This document shows positions 1 to 6,851 of a stretch of 44,431 bases of DNA, one piece after another. The position numbers were made by a program, and so were the translations under genes. This stretch comes from Sphingomonadaceae bacterium (GTDB taxonomy: Bacteria; Pseudomonadota; Alphaproteobacteria; Sphingomonadales; Sphingomonadaceae), in assembly GCA_009920915.1 (NCBI GenBank), contig RFZB01000003.1:1-44431 (forward strand), given 5' to 3'. Numbering within the stretch: position 1 is the stretch's first letter; each line of letters begins with the position of its first letter. The notes under the pieces were generated by a model. That model ran no database searches, had not been told where the DNA came from, and saw only the letters and a program-made list of their open reading frames with translations.

Positions 1-1
1 G

Positions 2-238
2 GGCGGGCTGGAAGCCGCCTATAAGTCTGATCTGGAGGCCAGTGACAACCCCAAGGCCTTGCTCAAAGACATTCAAAAGCGCCTCAACGATGTCCGCAGC
101 CCGTTCCGCACAGCTGAGAAATTCGGGATCGAAGACATTATCGACCCGCGCGACACGCGGCCCCTGCTCTGCGAATTTGTGGATCACGCCTATCGCATGC
201 TGGAGCCCGGGCCTGTGGCGAAGGGGTGGCGGTGTTAA
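2..238 (+). CDS. Acyl-CoA carboxylase carboxyltransferase subunit, C-terminal fragment
   Basis: The window opens inside this gene; the last 78 codons and the TAA stop are present, in the frame starting at base 2. The tail reads IIDPRDTRPLLCEFVDHAY, the C-terminal signature of biotin-dependent acyl-CoA carboxylase beta (carboxyltransferase) subunits of the propionyl-CoA, methylcrotonyl-CoA and related group. These enzymes move CO2 from carboxybiotin to an acyl-CoA in the cytoplasm. The N-terminal crotonase-fold half that would hint at substrate lies outside the window, so propionyl-, acetyl-, methylcrotonyl- and geranyl-CoA cannot be told apart. It converges on the agmatine deiminase gene with a 21-base gap and no clear terminator. 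Confidence 0.8.
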   Translation, partial: GGLEAAYKSDLEASDNPKALLKDIQKRLNDVRSPFRTAEKFGIEDIIDPRDTRPLLCEFVDHAYRMLEPGPVAKGWRC

Positions 239-259
239 AGGCCGCCGCCCAGGCCACCC

Positions 260-1246
260 CTAAATCTTCGGCACCTGCTGGCTGATGCAGTGGAAGCTGC
301 CGCCGCCCGTCAAGATGTGATTGGCAGGCAGGCCAATCGTCTCGCGATCGGGGAAGAGTTTCGCAATGGCCGCAACTGCCGCGTCGTCGCTCGGTCCGCC
401 ATAGGTCGGCACAACAACTGTGGCATTGCCAATGTAGAAATTCATATGGCTGGCGGGGATAGGTTCGCCATCTTCATCGGCGTGCAGCCCGGCAGAGGGA
501 ATAAGCGCAATCTCAACCGGCCAGTCTTTTGCCCGTGCCAAGGCATCGGCAAAGATGTCGGCATTGGGATCATCATCGCCAAAGGCTTCGGGCAGCGCCA
601 AAACGCCCGGCGCAACAAAGCGGGCGAGATTATCGACATGGCCATCCGTATGGTCGTTCAACAGACCAACGCCCAGCCACAGCACCTCTTTCAGGCCTAA
701 ATCCGCGCGCAACTGATCTTCAATGTCCCGGCGCGACAGCTTGGGATTGCGATTGGGGTTGAGCAGACATTGGCCGGTGGTGACGCACAGCCCGGCGCCA
801 TCGACATCAATTGCCCCGCCTTCCAAAATCCAATCGCGCGGCTGGCGGGGAAGACCCGCCTGATCGCACAGCAGGCGTGCAAGATCATCATCCAAGGGTG
901 AGGGATATTTGCCGCCCCAGCCATTGCCGGGATAATCGAGCGCCAAGGGTTTGCCATTGTCCGACACGATAATCGGCCCGGTATCCCGCAGCCAAATGTC
1001 AAAAAAAGGCGCAGCGACAATCTCTATGCCCGGTGATGCCAGCGCCCGCGCCGCCGCCTCGGCCTCAGGGTTGGCGCAGACAAGGCGCACCGCCTCACCT
1101 TTGCCGCCTGCGTAGACGGCATTGGCAAAAGCCGCGACTTCGGCTTGAGCGCCCTCTAAATCCTCCAGCCAGAGGTCAGCGGCGCTTGGAAAGCCGATCC
1201 AGACGCTGTCATGCGGCGCCCATTCTGCTGGCTGGATACGGCTCAT
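260..1246 (-). CDS. aguA: Agmatine deiminase (peptidyl-arginine deiminase family)
   Basis: Predicted to hydrolyse agmatine to N-carbamoylputrescine and ammonia in the cytoplasm, an arginine-derived route to putrescine. The 328-residue protein shows the guanidino-group-modifying hallmarks: LRDTGP near residue 88 (Asp), LEGG near 142 (Glu), DGHVDN with His203, and a C-terminal GGSFHC with the presumed nucleophile Cys320 nine residues from the end. It is somewhat shorter than the usual 350-370 residues of AguA. The ATG shares four bases (ATGA) with the stop of the upstream M28 peptidase, so the two are probably translationally coupled. No N-carbamoylputrescine amidase (aguB) lies beside it. A related peptidyl-arginine deiminase is the main alternative. 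Confidence 0.85.
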   Translation of the reverse strand: MSRIQPAEWAPHDSVWIGFPSAADLWLEDLEGAQAEVAAFANAVYAGGKGEAVRLVCANPEAEAAARALASPGIEIVAAPFFDIWLRDTGPIIVSDNGKPLALDYPGNGWGGKYPSPLDDDLARLLCDQAGLPRQPRDWILEGGAIDVDGAGLCVTTGQCLLNPNRNPKLSRRDIEDQLRADLGLKEVLWLGVGLLNDHTDGHVDNLARFVAPGVLALPEAFGDDDPNADIFADALARAKDWPVEIALIPSAGLHADEDGEPIPASHMNFYIGNATVVVPTYGGPSDDAAVAAIAKLFPDRETIGLPANHILTGGGSFHCISQQVPKI

Positions 1247-2874
1247 TTACCGCTCCGGCTCGCATCGCGGGCAGCGCGGAATTCAGCAGTTGGATACCAA
1301 TTGGGCCAAGCATTGCCATCGGCCAATTCGCGCCCAATGTGATAGTTGAGCGCAAGGTCTTCGACAGCGCCCTCCCAATTCCAATCGTCGCGATATTCAT
1401 CCTGCGGCTTGTGATAGCGGTTGGTGGTGTAATCTTCCGCCGCCGCAGCCCCCGCTGCCTTGCCGCCATTCACCAAATCTTCGCCTGAATCAAAATAGAT
1501 CATCGGCACGCCACGCTTGGCGAGGCTGAAATGGTCAGAGCGGTAGAAGCTGCCTTTTTCGGGCGTCGGTTCACCCACAACAACTCGGCCCTGCGCTTTG
1601 GCGAGCCGTTCAAGCATCGGCTCCAGCTCTGACTTGCCCGGGCCAATCACGACCACATCCTTGGTGCGGCCCAAAATGTTGAGGCCATCCATATTGATGC
1701 CGCCGACTGTCTTAGCGAGGGGCACCAGCGGGTTGGCGGCGTAATAATCCGACCCCAGCAGGCCCGATTCTTCGGCCGTGACAGCCGCAAAGATGATCGA
1801 CCGACCCGCAGCGCCTGCCTTTACATGCGCCTCCGCCAGCGCGACCAGCCCGGCAGTCCCCGTCGCATTGTCCAGCGCGCCGTTGCAGATATTGTCGCCC
1901 TTTACCGGCTCACAAATGCCCAAATGGTCCCAGTGCGCCGAATAAAGGACATATTCGTCAGGCTTGGTTGTGCCCGGCAAAATGCCAACCACATTGTGTG
2001 AGGTCTGGCGCTTAATGTCAGTTGAGAACGAGAGATTGGCCTTGATGCCCAAAGGTACAGCCTTGAAACCCTTTTTCTTGGCCGCCGCCGTGAGCTTGGC
2101 CAAATCCAGCCCGGCAGACGCAATCAGCTTTTGCGCGGCATCCTGCGTCATCCAGCCATTGGCCTGCGTGTCGCCCATATGATTGTCGGCTGCATCCATG
2201 CGGATTTGCGCGCCGCTCCAGCTCGAGACGACAACGCCCCAGGGATACGCCGCTGGGAAGGTATCATGAACGATAATGGCGGCCGCAGCGCCCTGACGGG
2301 CGGCTTCCTCATATTTATACGTCCAGCGGCCATAATAGGTCATCGCACGCCCACCAAAGGGGCCTTTCAGATCCTTCTTTTCATAGTCTGGATCATTGAC
2401 GAGGATGATGACCGTTTTGCCCTTTACGTCGAGGCCGGCATAATCATTCCAACCGCGCTCGGGCGCGTTGATGCCAAAGCCGACAAAAACGACATCGCTG
2501 TTCTTGATGTCTGTCTGGGGTGTGATGCGATAGCTGGAAGCCACAAAATCAGTCTTATACGCAAAATCGAGCGGCGCTTTGCCGCCTGAGAATTGCAGCC
2601 GCATCGATGGGCTGGCGGTCATCCGCACCATCGGCACGTCCTGAAACCAGCTGTCCTTATTGGCAGGCTTTAGGCCAATGGCGGCAAAGCGCCCAGCCAA
2701 ATAGCCAATTGTCTTATCTTCACCCGGAGATGTCGGCGCCCGGCCTTCAAACATGTCTGATGACAAGGTTTTGGTGACTTCTTTCAGCGTGCCCACCGAA
2801 ATCTCAGGCGTGGCGGCCATCAGCGCGGCAGGCGCTACCAGAAGCGAAGACAGGATAAGAAGCTTGCGACCCAT
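1243..2874 (-). CDS. Exported M28-family zinc aminopeptidase
   Basis: A 543-residue secreted metallopeptidase. I place the start at the ATG at 2874: it follows a GGAGAG ribosome site and begins a clean signal peptide (MGRKLLILSS, cleavage near AALMAA). An in-frame upstream ATG at 2931 would bury that signal. Counted from 2874, the M28 zinc ligands are visible: SAHWDH (His314, Asp316), GALDNATG (Asp335), TAEESG (Glu368/369), INMDG (Asp396) and YRSDHF (His448). The roughly 200-residue insert before the catalytic core fits a protease-associated (PA) domain. It probably trims N-terminal residues from peptides in the periplasm or outside the cell. Agmatine deiminase follows in the same operon. Substrate preference cannot be read from sequence. 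Confidence 0.88.
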   Translation of the reverse strand: MGRKLLILSSLLVAPAALMAATPEISVGTLKEVTKTLSSDMFEGRAPTSPGEDKTIGYLAGRFAAIGLKPANKDSWFQDVPMVRMTASPSMRLQFSGGKAPLDFAYKTDFVASSYRITPQTDIKNSDVVFVGFGINAPERGWNDYAGLDVKGKTVIILVNDPDYEKKDLKGPFGGRAMTYYGRWTYKYEEAARQGAAAAIIVHDTFPAAYPWGVVVSSWSGAQIRMDAADNHMGDTQANGWMTQDAAQKLIASAGLDLAKLTAAAKKKGFKAVPLGIKANLSFSTDIKRQTSHNVVGILPGTTKPDEYVLYSAHWDHLGICEPVKGDNICNGALDNATGTAGLVALAEAHVKAGAAGRSIIFAAVTAEESGLLGSDYYAANPLVPLAKTVGGINMDGLNILGRTKDVVVIGPGKSELEPMLERLAKAQGRVVVGEPTPEKGSFYRSDHFSLAKRGVPMIYFDSGEDLVNGGKAAGAAAAEDYTTNRYHKPQDEYRDDWNWEGAVEDLALNYHIGRELADGNAWPNWYPTAEFRAARDASRSGK

Positions 2875-2934
2875 AAGACTCTCCGAACTCAATAATCGCC
2901 GGGTCATGGCAAAGCGCGCGCCCGGCGACAACGA

Positions 2935-2966
2935 AAAAGGGCGGCCCCGCGGGACCGCCCTTTGAA
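2935..2966 (-). terminator. Rho-independent terminator after rpsD
   Basis: A GC-rich inverted repeat (GGGCGGCCC / GGGACCGCCC, loop about CGC) sits 20 bases past the rpsD stop. Read on the minus strand, the stem is followed by a run of five T, as expected for an intrinsic terminator of rpsD. On the plus strand it is followed by a weaker T-rich stretch. It separates rpsD from the M28 peptidase gene. Confidence 0.8.
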
Positions 2967-2985
2967 TTTTTCGATAAACCGCCCA

Positions 2986-3600
2986 TTAGCGCGAATAGAA
3001 TTCGACGACCAGGTTCGGTTCCATCTTCACCGGATAGGGGACTTCATCAAGCGTCGGGACGCGCGTGAAGGTGACCTTCGCCTGACCATCGGGCGCGATG
3101 TAATCAGGAATGTCGCGCTCAGCGAGGCTCTGCGCTTCGATAACCAAAGCCATTTCCTGCGCCTTGTTGCCCAGGCTGACAACGTCACCCGGCTTCACCT
3201 GACGCGAGGCAATGTTGCACTTTTCGCCATTCACGCGAACGTGACCGTGCGACACCAGCTGACGCGCGGCGAAAATCGTCGGCGCAAACTTGGCGCGATA
3301 CACAATGGCGTCCAGACGACGCTCAAGCAGACCAATCAGGTTCTGCGAGGTATCGCCCTTCATGCGGTCGGCTTCTTGATAGGCGCGCTTGAACTGCTTT
3401 TCCGTCACGTCGCCATAATAGCCCTTCAGCTTCTGCTTGGCGCGCAGCTGAATGCCGTAATCCGACATCTTGCCCTTGCGGCGCTGGCCGTGCTGACCGG
3501 GGCCATATTCCCGCTTGTTCACTGGCGACTTCGGACGGCCCCAGATGTTTTCGCCCATGCGGCGATCGAGCTTATGCTTGGCGCTTTGGCGCTTCGACAT
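2986..3600 (-). CDS. rpsD: 30S ribosomal protein S4
   Basis: The 204-residue primary 16S-rRNA-binding protein that nucleates assembly of the small subunit. It matches S4 end to end: the N-terminal stretch with [17 protein letters not shown], the basic region [17 protein letters not shown], an S4 RNA-binding domain around [14 protein letters not shown], and the C-terminal [10 protein letters not shown]. The start at 3600 follows a GGAG site seven bases upstream. It is a lone ribosomal gene here, not in the alpha operon as in E. coli, which is usual for alphaproteobacteria. The 131 bases up to trmJ contain no gene and presumably its promoter. Confidence 0.97.
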   Translation of the reverse strand: MSKRQSAKHKLDRRMGENIWGRPKSPVNKREYGPGQHGQRRKGKMSDYGIQLRAKQKLKGYYGDVTEKQFKRAYQEADRMKGDTSQNLIGLLERRLDAIVYRAKFAPTIFAARQLVSHGHVRVNGEKCNIASRQVKPGDVVSLGNKAQEMALVIEAQSLAERDIPDYIAPDGQAKVTFTRVPTLDEVPYPVKMEPNLVVEFYSR

Positions 3601-3731
3601 GATATTTCTCCAATTGCGTTTCGTTACAGTTTCCGGAGCCGCGCGACAGGATTTCCCTGCCGGACACCTGCTTCACCGGAGTGCAGGGTCAATTGCGGAA
3701 GGCCGCGCGTTTAGCGCAGCGGGCCAAAGAG

Positions 3732-4451
3732 TCAATCGGATTCGGCCTTTGCACCCCGTTCCAGCGTGCTCAAGACGCCGCGCAAAGTGCGCACTTCATT
3801 GGCATTCCATGCGGGCTTGGTCAGCACGGAGCGCAAGGTGCGCTTGGTGGCAGGCACGCGATCAGGCGGAAAGAAATAGCCTGCCGGCTCTAACATGGAT
3901 TCAAGATGATCAATCAGGCCGTCCAGTTCTTGCTGATCGGCGGGGGGATCAAGATCAACCTGTGGCGGGCTGGCCAAGGCGACATGCTTTGACCATTCAT
4001 AAGCCACCAAAATCACGGCTTGCGCCAAATTGAGCGAACCAAAATCTGGATTAATGGGAACCGTCAGGATTTTGCGGGCAATTGCCACATCATCGGTTTC
4101 GAGGCCGGAACGCTCTGGACCAAAAAGAATGGCCGTACGGCCCGGTTCTGCATGAATTTCCCGCGCGGCTTCTTCCGGCGTGACAACAGGCTTTACCAGC
4201 CCTCGCTTGCGCACTGTGGTGGCATAAACTTGCGTGCAATCTGCCAGCGCGTCTGCCACCGTTTCAAACACTTGGGCCTGTTCCAGCACAATATCCGCGC
4301 CTGAGGCTGCAGGTCCGGCGGCAGGATTGGGCCAGCCATCACGCGGGGCAACCAGCCGCATTTCAGTGAGGCCGAAATTGAGCATGGCGCGCGCGGCCTT
4401 GCCAATATTTTCGCCCAATTGCGGGCGGACAAGCACGAAAACAGGCTGCAC
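3732..4451 (-). CDS. trmJ: tRNA (cytidine/uridine-2'-O-)-methyltransferase TrmJ
   Basis: A SPOUT-fold enzyme of 239 residues expected to methylate the ribose 2'-OH of tRNA position 32 using S-adenosylmethionine. The SPOUT motifs are in order: Asn14 and Arg21 (ENIGKAAR), ILFGPERSGL at 108-117, and GSLNLAQAV at 138-146, whose deep trefoil knot binds the cofactor. The start codon is GTG at 4449-4451, two bases after the nrdR stop, with GGAG six bases upstream. It is the last gene of the rpiB-glyA-nrdR-trmJ cluster. TrmJ is favoured over other SpoU-type methyltransferases because of the VFVLVRPQLGENIG N-terminus. Confidence 0.9.
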   Translation of the reverse strand: MQPVFVLVRPQLGENIGKAARAMLNFGLTEMRLVAPRDGWPNPAAGPAASGADIVLEQAQVFETVADALADCTQVYATTVRKRGLVKPVVTPEEAAREIHAEPGRTAILFGPERSGLETDDVAIARKILTVPINPDFGSLNLAQAVILVAYEWSKHVALASPPQVDLDPPADQQELDGLIDHLESMLEPAGYFFPPDRVPATKRTLRSVLTKPAWNANEVRTLRGVLSTLERGAKAESD

Positions 4452-4453
4452 GG

Positions 4454-4915
4454 TCAGCTCCGCGCAGCTTCCGCCACGCTGCCTGCAAAATCTTCAAAAT
4501 CGCGCGGTTCGGTAAAATCGCGATACACTGAGGCAAAGCGGATATAGGCAACGCCATCCAGACCTTTCAGCCCTTCCATCACCAATTCCCCAATGGTCGC
4601 AGCGCTCACTTCGCTTTCGCCCGACGTTTCCAGCTGCCGCTGAATGCCCGAGACGAGCCGTTCAATCTTGGCGGGGTCAATGGGCCGCTTGCGGCAGGCA
4701 ATGGTGACAGACCGTTCCAGCTTTTCCCGCTCAAAGGCTTCCCGCCGCCCTTCAGACTTTACCACCGTCAATTCGCGCAGCTGGATGCGTTCAAACGTGG
4801 TGAAGCGCGCGCCGCACGCTTCGCACTGACGCCGCCGCCGAATGGCCGAATTATCTTCGGTAGGACGCGAGTCCTTTACCTGGCTGTCTTCATGGGCGCA
4901 GAAGGGACACCGCAA
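4454..4915 (-). CDS. nrdR: Transcriptional repressor NrdR
   Basis: Zinc-ribbon and ATP-cone regulator that represses ribonucleotide reductase genes when dATP/ATP is bound. Of 153 residues, the first 34 form the zinc finger (Cys3, Cys6, Cys31, Cys34), followed by [13 protein letters not shown] and the ATP-cone, with [13 protein letters not shown] near 59-71. Because the family always begins M-R-C-P, the start must be the TTG at 4913-4915, three bases after the glyA stop; an ATG is not available. It acts on nrd promoters elsewhere in the genome. Its place just after glyA links nucleotide and one-carbon metabolism. Confidence 0.96.
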   Translation of the reverse strand: MRCPFCAHEDSQVKDSRPTEDNSAIRRRRQCEACGARFTTFERIQLRELTVVKSEGRREAFEREKLERSVTIACRKRPIDPAKIERLVSGIQRQLETSGESEVSAATIGELVMEGLKGLDGVAYIRFASVYRDFTEPRDFEDFAGSVAEAARS

Positions 4916-4918
4916 GGA

Positions 4919-6229
4919 TCAGAGCCCTTCGTAAATCGGGAAGCGGGCACAGAGGTCTTCCACGCGCTGGCGGACATGCGCCTCGACTTGCGCGTCGCCT
5001 GCTTCGCCATTTTTGCGCAGGCCGTCGACCACTTCAGCAATCATCTGGCCAATCTGGCGGAATTCTGCCGGACCAAAGCCGCGCGTTGTGCCTGCGGGCG
5101 TGCCCAAACGAATGCCCGAGGTGAGAGCCGGTTTTTCATCATCATAGGGGATGTTGTTCTTGTTGCAGGTGATCGACGCCCGGTCGAGCGCGTGTTCCGC
5201 ATGCTTGCCCTTGGCCTGTTTGGGCCGCAGATCAACCAGCATCAGGTGATTGTCCGTCCCGCCCGAGACAATATCCAAGCCCTGTTCCTGAAGCGCGGAC
5301 GCCAATGCCTTGGCATTATCAACAATTGCCTGCGCATAGGCCTTAAACTCTGGCTTCATGGCTTCGGCAAAGGCAATGGCCTTGGCCGCCACAACGTGCA
5401 TCAACGGGCCACCTTGCAGGCCGGGGAAGATGGCGCTGTTCATCTTCTTCGCAATGGCTTCGTCATTCGACAAAATGATGCCTGAACGCGGGCCACGCAG
5501 CGATTTGTGCGTTGTAGTGGTCGTCACATGCGCATGGGGAACAGGGCTGGGGTGAACGCCGCCCGCCACAAGGCCCGAAATATGCGACATATCCGCCAGC
5601 AAAAACGCGCCCACCTCATCAGCGATCTCACGGAAGCGGGCCCAATCCCAAAAGCGTGAATAGGCCGTGCCGCCGCAGATAATCAGCTTGGGCCGATTCT
5701 CCCGCGCGAGCCGAGCGACTTCATCCATATCAATCACTTGGTCTTCGCGGCGCACGCCATAAGGCACGGGCTTAAACCATTTGCCGGACATGTTGACAGG
5801 CGAGCCATGCGTCAAATGCCCACCCGCCGCCAAATCCAGCCCCATAAAGCTATCGCCCGGCTGCAACAGCGCCAAGAAAACGGCTTGGTTCATTTGGCTG
5901 CCCGAATTGGGCTGCACATTGGCAAAATTGGATCCGAACAGCTTTTTCGCGCGCTCAATGGCCAGCGTCTCAATTTCATCCACATATTCGCAGCCGCCAT
6001 AATAACGGCGCCCCGGATAGCCTTCGGCATATTTGTTGGTCAGGATGGAGCCTTGCGCCTCCAGCACCGCGCGCGAACAAATGTTTTCCGAAGCAATTAG
6101 CTCAATCTTGTCGCGCTGGCGGCCCAGCTCTTTGCTGATCCAACCCGCAATTTCAGGATCATTTTCCGCAATGCTGCGCGAGAAAAATCCATCAGTAACA
6201 GAATAGCTGGCGGCGGGGTTGGTGCTCAT
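4919..6229 (-). CDS. glyA: Serine hydroxymethyltransferase
   Basis: PLP enzyme that interconverts serine and glycine while producing 5,10-methylene-tetrahydrofolate, the main one-carbon source for thymidylate, purine and methionine synthesis. The 436 residues align over the whole family length. Visible marks are KIELIASEN near 41-49, [10 protein letters not shown] near 70-79, SGSQMNQAV near 109-117, and the PLP lysine Lys242 in [13 protein letters not shown]. The ATG overlaps the rpiB stop by four bases (ATGA) and has AGGA upstream. The N-terminus carries a short extension before the core ([16 protein letters not shown]), normal for alphaproteobacterial GlyA. Confidence 0.98.
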   Translation of the reverse strand: MSTNPAASYSVTDGFFSRSIAENDPEIAGWISKELGRQRDKIELIASENICSRAVLEAQGSILTNKYAEGYPGRRYYGGCEYVDEIETLAIERAKKLFGSNFANVQPNSGSQMNQAVFLALLQPGDSFMGLDLAAGGHLTHGSPVNMSGKWFKPVPYGVRREDQVIDMDEVARLARENRPKLIICGGTAYSRFWDWARFREIADEVGAFLLADMSHISGLVAGGVHPSPVPHAHVTTTTTHKSLRGPRSGIILSNDEAIAKKMNSAIFPGLQGGPLMHVVAAKAIAFAEAMKPEFKAYAQAIVDNAKALASALQEQGLDIVSGGTDNHLMLVDLRPKQAKGKHAEHALDRASITCNKNNIPYDDEKPALTSGIRLGTPAGTTRGFGPAEFRQIGQMIAEVVDGLRKNGEAGDAQVEAHVRQRVEDLCARFPIYEGL

Positions 6230-6678
6230 GCTGGGTCCTTGGAAAGAACAGGGTTGGACAATTTGGTAACGCGGCGTTGATGACGATCTCCGCCAAATTC
6301 AGTGGCAAGAAAGGCTGTGACACAGGCCTTGGCCATTTCAATGCCAATCAGCCGCGCGCCCATGGCCAGCACATTGGCATCATTATGTTCGCGCGCGAGT
6401 TGGGCGGACAGCGGCTCAGAAACCAGCGCACAGCGGCACGCCGGGTGGCGGTTAACGGCGATAGAAATACCAATACCCGATCCGCAAAGCGCCAGGCCGC
6501 GGTCCGCCGCACCATCAGCCACAGCGCGCGCCAGCGCATAGCCATAATCAGGATAATCGACGCTGCTGGCGTCATGCGGGCCAAGATCATGCACCGCGTG
6601 CCCCAAGTCTTGAAGCCACGCGACAAGCGCGGCCTTTAGGTCCAGTGCGGCATGGTCGGACGCGATTGCAATGCGCAT
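6226..6678 (-). CDS. rpiB: Ribose-5-phosphate isomerase B
   Basis: Interconverts ribose-5-phosphate and ribulose-5-phosphate in the pentose phosphate pathway. The protein has the LacA/RpiB fold signature [10 protein letters not shown], catalytic Cys65 in [14 protein letters not shown], and [14 protein letters not shown] with His98. I choose the ATG at 6678, giving 150 residues and the canonical N-terminus, over an in-frame GTG at 6693 that would have its ribosome site too close. It is first in the rpiB-glyA-nrdR-trmJ cluster, overlapping glyA by four bases. RpiB next to GlyA is a common arrangement in alphaproteobacteria. Confidence 0.95.
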   Translation of the reverse strand: MRIAIASDHAALDLKAALVAWLQDLGHAVHDLGPHDASSVDYPDYGYALARAVADGAADRGLALCGSGIGISIAVNRHPACRCALVSEPLSAQLAREHNDANVLAMGARLIGIEMAKACVTAFLATEFGGDRHQRRVTKLSNPVLSKDPA

Positions 6679-6790
6679 GATAATCGCCTGCACCCTTTAG
6701 TGAATTGACTCAGATGTCCGCCCTTTAGGGGAGCATATCCAAGATTGCCACTAGGGATTGTGGTCAGGCGGGCCAAATTGGGGATGAGAT

Positions 6791-6826
6791 AAAAAAGAAC
6801 CCCGGTGTGCTGGGCACACCGGGGTC
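6791..6826 (-). terminator. Intrinsic terminator of the TonB-dependent receptor gene
   Basis: A perfect 11-bp inverted repeat (CCCCGGTGTGC / GCACACCGGGG) with a 3-base loop occupies 6800-6824. On the minus strand it is followed by six T (6791-6796). It lies 26 bases beyond the receptor stop codon. Confidence 0.92.
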
Positions 6827-6851
6827 AGGCAACCTCCCCTTGAGGTTTCGG

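Noticed and set aside
2962-3714. 250-codon open frame on the plus strand opposite rpsD
   Set aside because: Lies antisense to a ribosomal protein gene; composition follows from the high-GC codon pattern of rpsD and no family is recognisable.
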